From Anaerolineales bacterium (GTDB lineage Bacteria > Chloroflexota > Anaerolineae > Anaerolineales > RBG-16-64-43): a stretch of 43,263 bases of DNA. Positions 9,710 to 17,595 of this stretch are shown one piece after another (position 1 is the stretch's first letter; each line of letters begins with the position of its first letter). The notes beneath the pieces are model-generated. The model was not told where the DNA came from. It saw nothing but the letters and a program-made list of their open reading frames with translations, and searched no databases. The stretch lies in the NCBI GenBank assembly GCA_016928575.1, contig JAFGKK010000125.1, forward strand, positions 1 to 43,263. Reading direction: 5' to 3'. The position numbers were made by a program, and so were the translations under genes.

Positions 9710-10450
9710 TCAGTCCTCTTCTTTACAAACGTTAATAAGGTATTTCGCCGCCACCGCCTCGAGCGGGGCGGGAGCCGGGTTCCCCTGCAGGACGGCTTTA
9801 AGGATCTCCATATCCGAAGACCACACCAGGCTTCCGGGCGTGATGAAACAGAAGGCGCCCGGCTGGTAGGCGGTGGCCAGTTTTCCCCCGTGATAGTAAT
9901 AATGGCTTTGGCTGGTCACCACCGGATAGGCATGCATCGACGGCGGCATATCCGCCGGCTGGAACCATAATTTGATCTCCCGCTCGGCGTCGGCGGCATT
10001 GGCCGAGGCGTGGATCAGGTTTTCCATCCGCTGGCCGATGGCGTTCCCGTTCTTGTCCAGAATCGGGACCAGGGTGCCCAGCGAGCGGATGCAGCCCGGC
10101 TGTTTTTCCCGCGCCTCGTGCGGGTTGGTCGGTCCGACCAATTCGCGGATCCGCTGCACCGCGTCAACGCCCTGATAGACGAAAGCGACAACCCGGCGCT
10201 TCCAAGGCTCGTCCGGGTAGTGGATCTTCCCCATGATGAAATCGAGCAGCCCGGGAAAGAACACTTTCCCGCGGTGCTCCGCGTAGTGTTCGTCGGCCAG
10301 CATCCGGTTGACATAAACGATCTTTGCGGCGGCGAACCGCAGGCCGGTGTGGAACTCGGAAAGTTGGGAGACGATGTAACCGGTGAGCGAGTTTTTCAGC
10401 GCGTCGGGTTTGATCAGGACCAGCGTTTGCTCGAGGGCTTCGTTGGGCAT
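9710..10450 (-). CDS. ndk: Nucleoside-diphosphate kinase with insertion and C-terminal extension
   Basis: It transfers the gamma-phosphate between nucleoside tri- and diphosphates through a phospho-histidine. The 246-residue protein begins with the family strand TLVLIKPDAL (residues 9-18). It has HYAEHRGKVFFPGLLDFI (55-72), GPTNPHEA (106-113), and the active-site block ENLIHASANAADAEREIKLWF with His147. Normal NDKs are about 140-150 residues. Here roughly 20 residues are inserted before the active-site block, and about 80 residues follow the kinase fold (from about 168), with Tyr/His-rich SHYYYHGGK, of unknown function. The start at 10450 was chosen because GGAG lies 7 nt upstream; a start at 10501 would add 17 unsupported residues. 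It lies 76 bp after citrate synthase, probably in the same operon. Confidence 0.85.
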   Translation of the reverse strand: MPNEALEQTLVLIKPDALKNSLTGYIVSQLSEFHTGLRFAAAKIVYVNRMLADEHYAEHRGKVFFPGLLDFIMGKIHYPDEPWKRRVVAFVYQGVDAVQRIRELVGPTNPHEAREKQPGCIRSLGTLVPILDKNGNAIGQRMENLIHASANAADAEREIKLWFQPADMPPSMHAYPVVTSQSHYYYHGGKLATAYQPGAFCFITPGSLVWSSDMEILKAVLQGNPAPAPLEAVAAKYLINVCKEED

Positions 10451-10526
10451 TCGGGAACTCCGATGATTTCCATGATACCGGGGATCGAGGTTTTCCGCCA
10501 CCGGCGGGCGGCACTTGGGCGGCCGG

Positions 10527-11711
10527 TCAGCGCTCGCGGACCGGCGGATACGGTTCTTCTTCCGGGCCGACGTAGATGAAGCGCGGCCGGAAGATCCGGT
10601 TGTCGATCCATTGTTCGAGCGCGTGGGCCGTCCAGCCGGCGCTGCGTCCGACGGCGAAGATCGGGGTGAACATCGCGATTTCGATGCCCATCGAGGCCAT
10701 CACGACTCCGGAGAAAAAATCCACGTTCGGCCAAATTCCGCGCTGGCCGTATTTCTCGGCCATCACCTTCTCGATCCGCTCGGCGGTTTCCAGCCAGTGT
10801 TCGGTGCCGGCCCGGCGGGTCACCTCGCGGGCTTGGTTGCGCAGGATCGTCGCGCGCGGGTCCATGATTTTGTACACGCGGTGTCCGAATCCGTGAATCC
10901 GCAGTTTCTGCGACATCGCGTCCTCCAGGAACCGCTCGACGTTCTCCAGCGAGCCGATCGCCTGGAGCATCCGCATCACCTCTTCGTTGGCGCCCCCGTG
11001 CAACGGCCCCTTCAGCGCGCAGATCCCCGCCACGACCGCCGAGTACAGGTCGGAGAGGGTCGAGCGGACGGTCACGGTGGCGAAGGTGCTGGCGTTGCAC
11101 TCGTGATCGGCGTGCAGGATCAGCAGGACATCCATCACCTCCGCGTAGAAATTGTCGGGCGCGGCTCCGGTGAGCATGTAGTAAAAATTGCCGGCGTGCG
11201 TCAGGTCCGCCCGGGGGGTGAGCATCGGTTTCCCCTGCCGGGCCCGGGCGATGGCGGCCGCGATGGTGGCGATCTTTGAGACGATCCGGATGCTTTGGCG
11301 GCATTGTTCGGAGGGCGTATCGTCTTCGGTGGTCTCGTCGTAGGCCGCGAGGGCCGAAACCGCCGTGCGCAGAACCGACATCGGATGCACGCCGTAGCGC
11401 GGCGCGTGCTTCGCAATCAGGTCGTACAGCTCGGACGGAATCTCCCTGTACGAGCGCATCAACCGTTCGAGATCCTTAAGTTCGGCTTCCTTGGGCAGGC
11501 GGTCGTACAGCAAAAGGTAGAACACCTCCTCGTAGCTGGATTTTTCGCACAATTCCTCGATCGGGTGTCCGTGATAGACAAGCTTGCCCCCCATTCCGTC
11601 GACAAAGCTCTTCGCGCTCTCGCCCACGGGAATTCCTTCCAGACCCTTGGAGAAGGGAATCTCGCCCGCCTTGGCGATCAGTTTAACTTCCTCGGAGTAG
11701 GTGTTGGCCAT
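10527..11711 (-). CDS. gltA: Citrate synthase
   Basis: It condenses acetyl-CoA and oxaloacetate to citrate, the entry step of the TCA cycle. The 394-residue length fits the short (about 370-400) bacterial/archaeal type. Catalytic residues are in place: His238 in GPLHGGANE, His277 in GFGHRVYK and Asp331 in NVDFFSG. Also present are LHADHECNAS and the C-terminal arginine-containing AGWTAHALEQ segment. GGAG lies 8 nt before the ATG. The gene follows malate dehydrogenase by 36 bp, so the enzyme making oxaloacetate and the one using it are encoded together. Confidence 0.95.
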   Translation of the reverse strand: MANTYSEEVKLIAKAGEIPFSKGLEGIPVGESAKSFVDGMGGKLVYHGHPIEELCEKSSYEEVFYLLLYDRLPKEAELKDLERLMRSYREIPSELYDLIAKHAPRYGVHPMSVLRTAVSALAAYDETTEDDTPSEQCRQSIRIVSKIATIAAAIARARQGKPMLTPRADLTHAGNFYYMLTGAAPDNFYAEVMDVLLILHADHECNASTFATVTVRSTLSDLYSAVVAGICALKGPLHGGANEEVMRMLQAIGSLENVERFLEDAMSQKLRIHGFGHRVYKIMDPRATILRNQAREVTRRAGTEHWLETAERIEKVMAEKYGQRGIWPNVDFFSGVVMASMGIEIAMFTPIFAVGRSAGWTAHALEQWIDNRIFRPRFIYVGPEEEPYPPVRER

Positions 11712-11747
11712 GGTTCTCTCCTGCGTCTCCGCTCCTCTCCCCCCCGC

Positions 11748-12683
11748 TTACGGACCGTTCGAGGCCAAGCCGGAAACGATCTTGCGGATCCGGGCGGCGG
11801 AGGCTTCCAGCGTGGCACGCTCCTCGGCGTTGAGCGACAATTCGACGATCCGCTCCACCCCGGTGCGTCCGATCTGCACCGGCACCCCGAAATAAATGTC
11901 GTCCAGGCCGAATTCGCCCTCGCAATACGCCGAACAAGGAAACACCCGGTGCGTGTTGTTAAGGATGGATCCCACCATCGCCGTCAGGGCCGCCCCCGGC
12001 GCATACGCCGCACTGCGGGTCTTGAGCAGGTTGATCAGCTCCGTGCCGCGGTTCCGGGCTCGGTCGACGAGCGCTTCCAGCCTTTCCGCCGGGATCAGAT
12101 CCGAAAGCGGAACCCCGCAGACGTTTGAATGGCGGACCATCGGCACCATGGTGTCGCCGTGTCCGCCGAGCATGAACGCATGCACGCTTTCGACGCTCAC
12201 GCCCAATTCCCGGGCGATCAGGATCTGGAACCGCGACGAGTCGAGGATCCCGGCTTGGCCGATCACCCGCTGTTTGGGAAGCCCGCTCGACCGGTAGGCC
12301 AGGTAGGTCATCGCATCCACCGGGTTGGTAAGGATGATCAGGATTGCCTCCGGCGAATGCCCAACCGCGGCCGCGACCGTTTCCTTGATTACCGCGGCGT
12401 TGGTCTGCGCCAATTCGTCGCGGGTCATCCCCGGTTTCCGCGGTTTGCCGGCGGTGATGATGACCACGTCGGAATCGCGCGTGTCGGCATAATCGCTGGT
12501 CCCGTGGACGCTGGTCGATTGCTCGAGAATCGGGATGGCTTCCTGCAAATCCAGCGCCGCGCCCTGGGCCAGCCCGTCCACCGCATCCAACAGGACGATG
12601 TCGCATAAATCCTTTGCGGCCAGCCAGACGGCGGTCGCCGATCCGGTGTTGCCGGCTCCGATGATCGAGACTTTGGGGCGCAT
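11748..12683 (-). CDS. mdh: Malate dehydrogenase (LDH-like, NAD-dependent)
   Basis: It oxidises malate to oxaloacetate with NAD+. The 311-residue protein has the dinucleotide motif GAGNTG at residues 9-14, an acidic residue at the end of the second strand (LLDAVDG) favouring NAD over NADP, and the substrate loop AGKPRKPGMTRDEL. The Arg in this loop, where lactate dehydrogenases have Gln, marks malate specificity. It also has TNPVDAMTYLAY, DSSRF and catalytic His175 in GGHGDTMVP. It belongs to the LDH-like MDH group found in Chloroflexota and other phyla. It is the first gene of the mdh-gltA-ndk run, divergent from the exonuclease-helicase gene. Confidence 0.94.
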   Translation of the reverse strand: MRPKVSIIGAGNTGSATAVWLAAKDLCDIVLLDAVDGLAQGAALDLQEAIPILEQSTSVHGTSDYADTRDSDVVIITAGKPRKPGMTRDELAQTNAAVIKETVAAAVGHSPEAILIILTNPVDAMTYLAYRSSGLPKQRVIGQAGILDSSRFQILIARELGVSVESVHAFMLGGHGDTMVPMVRHSNVCGVPLSDLIPAERLEALVDRARNRGTELINLLKTRSAAYAPGAALTAMVGSILNNTHRVFPCSAYCEGEFGLDDIYFGVPVQIGRTGVERIVELSLNAEERATLEASAARIRKIVSGLASNGP

Positions 12684-12746
12684 CGCTTGTCCAGGTTTGT
12701 CGGAATGCGGTTGGGACCGCGGAAGAACCGTTCCGGATCCGACCCC

Positions 12747-12780
12747 GGGGGATTAAGGCGTTAGTCTACCATAATCCCCC
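12747..12780. promoter_or_regulatory. Inverted repeat in the mdh / dinG divergent region
   Basis: GGGGGATTA (12747-12755) and TAATCCCCC (12772-12780) form a 9-bp perfect inverted repeat around 16 nt. It ends 12 bp before the -10 element for the rightward gene, so it overlaps that promoter's -35 region. It could be an operator. Confidence 0.4.
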
Positions 12781-12792
12781 CAAGACGGATGG

Positions 12793-12798
12793 TATAAT
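12793..12798 (+). promoter_or_regulatory. Candidate -10 element for the exonuclease-helicase gene
   Basis: Perfect TATAAT, about 50 bp upstream of the ATG at 12849. No good -35 hexamer is visible 16-18 bp upstream, where the inverted repeat sits. Confidence 0.4.
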
Positions 12799-12848
12799 CT
12801 CCGCGCCCGCTCCCAAACCGGAAGCGGACCTGGAAACGCCCCCGTCCA

Positions 12849-15674
12849 ATGTCCGAAAAAAAACACATCGTATCCCTTGATATCGAAACCACCGGGTTGT
12901 CGCCCGAACGCGATGCCGTGATCGAGGTCGGCCTGATCCGCTTTCGCGGAGACCGCGAGGAAGCCCGCTGGTCCTCCTTCGTCCATCCCGGCTGCCGGAT
13001 TCCCCCGGCCATCACCCAGCTCACCGGCATCACCGATGCCATGGTTTCGGACGCCCCGCCGATTAAGGCGTTGATCCCGCAGATCCGCGAGTTCGCCGGC
13101 GGCGACCCGATCCTCGGGCACAACGTTGCCTTCGACATCGCCTTCTTCCGCAAGCACAGGCTGTTCCAGGACCAGGATGTTCTGGACTCCTTGGAGCTGG
13201 CCTCGGCGCTCCTTCCCCGCGCTCCGCGCTACAACTTGGGGGCGTTGTGCTCCCATCTGGGAATCCCCGTCTCCCCAACCCACCGCGCGTTGGACGACGC
13301 GCTCGCGGCCTATGCACTTTACCGCCGGCTGGCGGAGATCGCCTGCGGACTTCCGACCGCGTTCCTCGCCGAGATGGTGCGTTTCGGCCAGAATGTGAAG
13401 TGGGGCGGCGGCGCGCTGATGGAGGAGGCGTATGCCGCCAGGCTGAAGGAGGAGGGGGCGCTGGCCAAAACGCCCGGCGTGCGCTTCCCGATCTTCGAGT
13501 CGCAGCCGGTGTTCGGGCGGCGCGACGATTCCCAGTCCGGACCCGAACCGCCGCTCCCCCGCGAGGAACCCGAACCCCTCGATCCGGAGGCGATGGCCGC
13601 ATTGCTCGACACCCGCGGTCCGTTCGGCGCCCATTTTCCCGGCTACGAACGCCGGACCCAGCAGATGGAAATGACCGCGGCCGTTTCCCAAGCCTTCTCG
13701 CAAGGTTCTCACCTCATGGTCGAGGCGGGCACCGGCACCGGGAAAAGCCTGGCTTACCTGATCCCGGCGGTCCATTGGGCGCTTAAAAACGGCGAGCGCG
13801 TGGTTGTCTCCACCAACACCATCAACCTGCAGGATCAGCTTCTGAAAAAGGATTTTCCCGACCTGGTGCGGGTGCTGAAGTTGGAAGCGCGGGCCGCCGC
13901 CCTTAAAGGCCGCTCAAATTACATCTGCCCGCGGAAATTCGAGGCCCTGCGCCGCCGCGGACCGGAAAACGCGGATGAAATGCGCGTACTGGCTAAAACC
14001 GTCCTCTGGCTGACCGAATCCGAGAGCGGCGACCGATCGGAGATCAACCTCAACGGTCCGGCGGAACGCGCGGTTTGGGCCCAGCTTTCGGCGGAGGATG
14101 AGCTCTGCTCCCCGGAAGGGTGCTATTTATTCCGGAGAAAAACCTGCCCCTTCCTCCGCGCCCGGGTTGCGGCCGAATACGCGCATGTGCTGATCGTCAA
14201 CCATGCCCTGTTGGTGGCGGACGTGGCGGCTGAGAACCGGGTCCTTCCCGAATACCGCTACCTGGTGGTGGATGAAGGCCACCAGCTGGAAGCGGCCGCC
14301 ACCGACGGCTTGTCGTTCCGCTGTTCCTGGCCGGATCTGGAGCGTTCGCTGCGCGAACTCGGCAACGCGCGCTCCGGCTGGCTGGGGATGCTGACGGCGC
14401 GGGCGCGGAAGGGCGGCGCGGATAAGGAGACCGCCGCCTTCCTCCGGGCCCGGATCGGCGACCTGGAAGCCGCGGTCGAATCCGCCGCCCGCACCGGAAA
14501 GGCTTTCTTCGGCGCAATTGATCAATTCGTGTTCAGCCAAATCGACGGTCCGCCGAAGGACTTCGCCCTGCAATACCGCCTGATACCCGCCGTGCGCACC
14601 CTGCCGGGGTGGGAGAACGTGGAAGAGGCCTGGGACAACATGCGCGCGGATTTCACCGAGGCTTCGCGGATCGCCGCGGCGATCGCCGAGCGGATCCACG
14701 GCGCCGGGGACGAAGAGGAAAATTCCAACGAGCTGCCGCTGCTGTTGGCCGGCTGGGCCGGACGAGTCGGACAGACCGTGGAGTCGATTCATAAGATCAT
14801 CGCCAAGCCCGACCCGCAGAGGATTCATTGGGTCGAGATACCCCGCGACCGCGACGTACGAACTCTGTATTCCGCGCCTCTGCACGTCGGTCCGCTGGTG
14901 GAAAAGCACCTGTGGCACGCCAAGCATTCGGTCGTCCTCACCTCGGCCACCCTCACCGCCGCCGGCGAATTCGACTATCTCCGCGAGCGGCTCAACGCCG
15001 ACGAAGCGGACACCCTCGTGGTGGGTTCGCCGTTCGATTTTGAAAACTCCGCGCTGTTGTACCTCGTCACCGACATCCCGGAGCCGGGCAACCTGCGGGC
15101 TTACCAGCATGCGCTGAACCGCGCGCTGGTGGAGCTGTGCCAGGCCACCCGCGGCCGCGCGTTGGTGCTGTTCACCTCGTATTCCCAATTGCGGCAGACG
15201 GCCCAAGTCATCCAGGGGCCGCTGAGCCGCGCCGGGATCGTCGTCTACGAGCAGGGGGAGGGCGCCTCGCGCCACGCCCTGCTCGAGACGTTTAAATCCG
15301 CGGAGCAGGCCGTATTGCTCGGCACCCGTTCGTTCTGGGAAGGTGTGGACGTCCCCGGCCAGGCGCTTTCGGTCCTGGCTCTCACCAAACTCCCGTTCGA
15401 CGTGCCGAGCGATCCGATCGTCGCCGCGCGGGGGGAGACCTTCGAGGATTCGTTCCAGCAATATTCCCTGCCGGAAGCCATCCTCCGATTCCGCCAGGGG
15501 TTCGGCCGGCTGATCCGCACCAAGACCGACCGCGGCGTGGCGGTGGTTTTCGACCGGCGGATCATGACCAAATCCTACGGGCGGGCCTTCATGGATTCCC
15601 TCCCGGAGTGCACCCGGGAACAGGGACCCTTGGCAGACCTTCCGGCGCGGGCCGCTCGCTGGCTGGGGGAGTAG
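12849..15674 (+). CDS. dinG: DEDDh exonuclease fused to a DinG/XPD-family helicase
   Basis: The 941-residue protein joins two enzymes. Residues 1-165 or so are a DnaQ-like 3'-5' exonuclease: Exo I DIETTG, Exo II HNVAFDIAFF, Exo III HRALDDALAAYALY (DEDDh type). The rest is a superfamily 2 helicase: Walker A EAGTGTGKS with Lys299, DEGH at 475-478, and motif VI RFRQGFGRLIRT near 880-892. Cys360, Cys420, Cys425 and Cys433 match the spacing of the iron-sulfur cluster ligands of E. coli DinG. DinG proteins unwind forked DNA, D-loops and R-loops and help resolve replication-transcription conflicts. No clear SD sequence precedes the ATG. The stop lies 5 bp before the next gene, so the two are probably co-transcribed. 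Confidence 0.93.
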   Translation: MSEKKHIVSLDIETTGLSPERDAVIEVGLIRFRGDREEARWSSFVHPGCRIPPAITQLTGITDAMVSDAPPIKALIPQIREFAGGDPILGHNVAFDIAFFRKHRLFQDQDVLDSLELASALLPRAPRYNLGALCSHLGIPVSPTHRALDDALAAYALYRRLAEIACGLPTAFLAEMVRFGQNVKWGGGALMEEAYAARLKEEGALAKTPGVRFPIFESQPVFGRRDDSQSGPEPPLPREEPEPLDPEAMAALLDTRGPFGAHFPGYERRTQQMEMTAAVSQAFSQGSHLMVEAGTGTGKSLAYLIPAVHWALKNGERVVVSTNTINLQDQLLKKDFPDLVRVLKLEARAAALKGRSNYICPRKFEALRRRGPENADEMRVLAKTVLWLTESESGDRSEINLNGPAERAVWAQLSAEDELCSPEGCYLFRRKTCPFLRARVAAEYAHVLIVNHALLVADVAAENRVLPEYRYLVVDEGHQLEAAATDGLSFRCSWPDLERSLRELGNARSGWLGMLTARARKGGADKETAAFLRARIGDLEAAVESAARTGKAFFGAIDQFVFSQIDGPPKDFALQYRLIPAVRTLPGWENVEEAWDNMRADFTEASRIAAAIAERIHGAGDEEENSNELPLLLAGWAGRVGQTVESIHKIIAKPDPQRIHWVEIPRDRDVRTLYSAPLHVGPLVEKHLWHAKHSVVLTSATLTAAGEFDYLRERLNADEADTLVVGSPFDFENSALLYLVTDIPEPGNLRAYQHALNRALVELCQATRGRALVLFTSYSQLRQTAQVIQGPLSRAGIVVYEQGEGASRHALLETFKSAEQAVLLGTRSFWEGVDVPGQALSVLALTKLPFDVPSDPIVAARGETFEDSFQQYSLPEAILRFRQGFGRLIRTKTDRGVAVVFDRRIMTKSYGRAFMDSLPECTREQGPLADLPARAARWLGE

Positions 15675-15679
15675 CCGGG

Positions 15680-16636
15680 ATGCCGTTAAAGATCCTCGTC
15701 ACCGGGTCCACCGGGTTCATCGGCCGGGTGGTCAGCCGGGTTCTGGCCGGCCGCGGGCATTCGCTGCGTTTGTTGGTCCGGCCTTCCCCGCGCCTGCCGC
15801 CGATGCCCGTCCCCCGCGCGGAGGTGGTCGTCGCTTCGTTTGAGGATGAAGGCGGGTTGCGCGCCGCCGCGGCGGGTATCGATGCGATCGTCCACTTGGC
15901 CAGCGCCGAGGGGGAGCACCGCCGGCGCGATCTGTTTGCGGTCGACGTCGAGGGAACCCGCAACCTCCTGGCATCGGCGAAGGCCGCCGGGGTGAAGCGG
16001 ATCCTCTACCTCAGCCATCTGGGGGCCGATCGGAGCTCGGCCTATCCGTTTCTTCAGGCCAAGGGAATCGCCGAGAACGCGTTAATGAACAGCGGCATCC
16101 CCGCGCTCATTCTCCGCTCTTCCCTCGTTTTCGGAGCCGGCGATTCGTTCACCAACGCCGTCGCGCTTTTCGCGCACTTGCTCCCGGCGGTCTTCTTCAT
16201 TCCGGAGATGGATACCTACCTCCAGCCCCTGTGGGTGGAGGATTTGGCGGCCTGCATGGAATACTGCCTGGCCGAGGACCGCTACATCGGCGAGATCCTC
16301 TCCATCGGCGGGCCGGAGCATCTTTCCTTCCAACAGATCGTGGAGACCGTGCTGGACGCGATCCGGGCGCCGCGGATGATCGTCCCGCTTTGGCCTCCGC
16401 TCGCCCGCTCGGGTTTGTGGCTGATGGATTGGGGGCTTCCCCATTCCCCGTTTACGCCGTTTTGGATGGACTACCTGGCGGTGCCGAGCACCTGCGAAGC
16501 CAACAGCCTCTCGCGGCTGTTCGGATTAAAGGCCGCCGCCCTCCGCGAATCCATCGGGTACCTGCGGCAGGGAAGGGGGATCCGCAAATTCCTGCAATAT
16601 GTGATGCGGGGGAGTGAAGCCCTGCAGGGGGATTAG
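15680..16636 (+). CDS. NAD(P)-binding epimerase-like protein (extended/atypical SDR)
   Basis: The 318-residue Rossmann-fold protein begins KILVTGSTGFIG, with the nucleotide motif GSTGFIG at residues 9-15. It is followed by DAIVHLASAEGE and the segment NLLASAKAAGVKRILYLSHLGAD. At the usual YxxxK position the sequence is YPFLQAKG (Tyr then Lys four residues on, shifted), so catalysis as in true epimerases is doubtful. The layout (SGIPALILRSSLVFGAGDSF, WVEDLAACMEYCL) is close to the NDUFA9-like atypical SDRs, which often bind NADPH structurally or reduce quinone-like or lipid substrates. The substrate is unknown. The start was set at 15680 because GGGGGAG lies 8 nt upstream; it follows the dinG stop directly. 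Confidence 0.78.
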   Translation: MPLKILVTGSTGFIGRVVSRVLAGRGHSLRLLVRPSPRLPPMPVPRAEVVVASFEDEGGLRAAAAGIDAIVHLASAEGEHRRRDLFAVDVEGTRNLLASAKAAGVKRILYLSHLGADRSSAYPFLQAKGIAENALMNSGIPALILRSSLVFGAGDSFTNAVALFAHLLPAVFFIPEMDTYLQPLWVEDLAACMEYCLAEDRYIGEILSIGGPEHLSFQQIVETVLDAIRAPRMIVPLWPPLARSGLWLMDWGLPHSPFTPFWMDYLAVPSTCEANSLSRLFGLKAAALRESIGYLRQGRGIRKFLQYVMRGSEALQGD

Positions 16637-16835
16637 GATCGAACAAGAACGGGGGCAAGGGCGGCGAGCCAAAGAGATGCGAAGTCCGTCTGCGCCCGGC
16701 AATCGGTCGTGGCATCGCCGGTCAAGCCCGCGCCGGCCTTCGCCCAGCGGGGGTGTCGATAGCGGGTAGGAAAACCGGGAACCGGGGGGAGTTAACAGCC
16801 ACTGGTTTCCAGGAGCGGGCGGAGCAGGGCCGGTC

Positions 16836-16858
16836 CCGGATGATTTCCGGCTCTTTTT
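16836..16858 (+). terminator. Possible terminator between convergent genes
   Basis: CCGGA-TGATT-TCCGG (16836-16850) is followed by CTCTTTTT. The stem is only 5 bp and lies 200 bp after the epimerase-like gene, so support is modest. The 234-bp interval holds nothing else that I can name. Confidence 0.35.
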
Positions 16859-16870
16859 GCCCGGCGGATG

Positions 16871-17455
16871 CTACTCCGGCGTCAGCCAGGGAATCGACAG
16901 CGATCCGGCGTAGGCGAACAACAGCATTTTTATTATCTTCCCGATCATGCAGAATACCAGGAACCGCCACATCGGCATCTTCAACATCCCGGCGACGATT
17001 CCCGCCAGATCGAAGATCGGATTGGGGATGAAGCCGAGGACGAGGATCGTCCACGGGCCGTATTTGCGCATCCACTCCGTCATCTGATCGGCGTATTTGC
17101 GGTTCCGGATGACGATGTTCCCGGAATATCCGGCCAAGTAGCCGGACAACTCGCCGATCGCCGATCCGGCGCCGGCCGCCAGAGCGACCAGCAGAGGATT
17201 GTAGACCGCGCCGAGGCCGAACACAAACGCCACGCCGGGCGCCGGCAGGATGATCGTCGCGTTGGCGAGGATCGACAGCAGAAAGATTCCGACGTACCCC
17301 AGACTCACCAGCCATCTGGCTTGATCCCGCAATACGTAAATTCCGACCGTCAGGACGATGACCAACAGCAAAAGGCCCGCCCGAGCCAGGATGGGCAAGG
17401 CCTTTCCCCAAAAAGACGGCTTGGGGACCCGCGATTCGCCGGCATCGATTGTCAT
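16871..17455 (-). CDS. VTT-domain (DedA/TVP38-like) membrane protein
   Basis: The 194-residue protein has four or five hydrophobic segments. The core GYVGIFLLSILANATIILPAPG...GLGAVYNPLLVALAAGAGSAIGELSGYLAG resembles the VTT fold, with its re-entrant loop and the conserved Gly-rich GSAIGELSGYLAG, followed by GFIPNPIFDLAGIVAG. DedA/VTT proteins act in membrane homeostasis and include lipid (undecaprenyl phosphate, phosphatidylethanolamine) flippases; the substrate here is unknown. A basic N-terminal tail suggests a cytoplasmic start. I chose the ATG at 17455 over a TTG one codon earlier. A good promoter lies about 75 bp upstream (17531-17559). Confidence 0.83.
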   Translation of the reverse strand: MTIDAGESRVPKPSFWGKALPILARAGLLLLVIVLTVGIYVLRDQARWLVSLGYVGIFLLSILANATIILPAPGVAFVFGLGAVYNPLLVALAAGAGSAIGELSGYLAGYSGNIVIRNRKYADQMTEWMRKYGPWTILVLGFIPNPIFDLAGIVAGMLKMPMWRFLVFCMIGKIIKMLLFAYAGSLSIPWLTPE

Positions 17456-17530
17456 CAAGGCGAGACCTGGTTTTTCTAGGGGACCGGATGTTTCGGCCGC
17501 GGGGATCCGCGTCCGGGGTTCTCCGCCGGG

Positions 17531-17559
17531 ATTATCATAACATCGAATCGCACTGTCAC
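17531..17559 (-). promoter_or_regulatory. Candidate promoter of the VTT-domain gene
   Basis: On the minus strand -35 GTGACA (17554-17559) and -10 GATAAT (17531-17536) are separated by 17 bp. Each matches consensus at five of six positions. The predicted leader is about 70 nt. Confidence 0.6.
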
Positions 17560-17595
17560 GATAGCTTTAACCCGGCGGCCGCAAAGCGGACGGGG

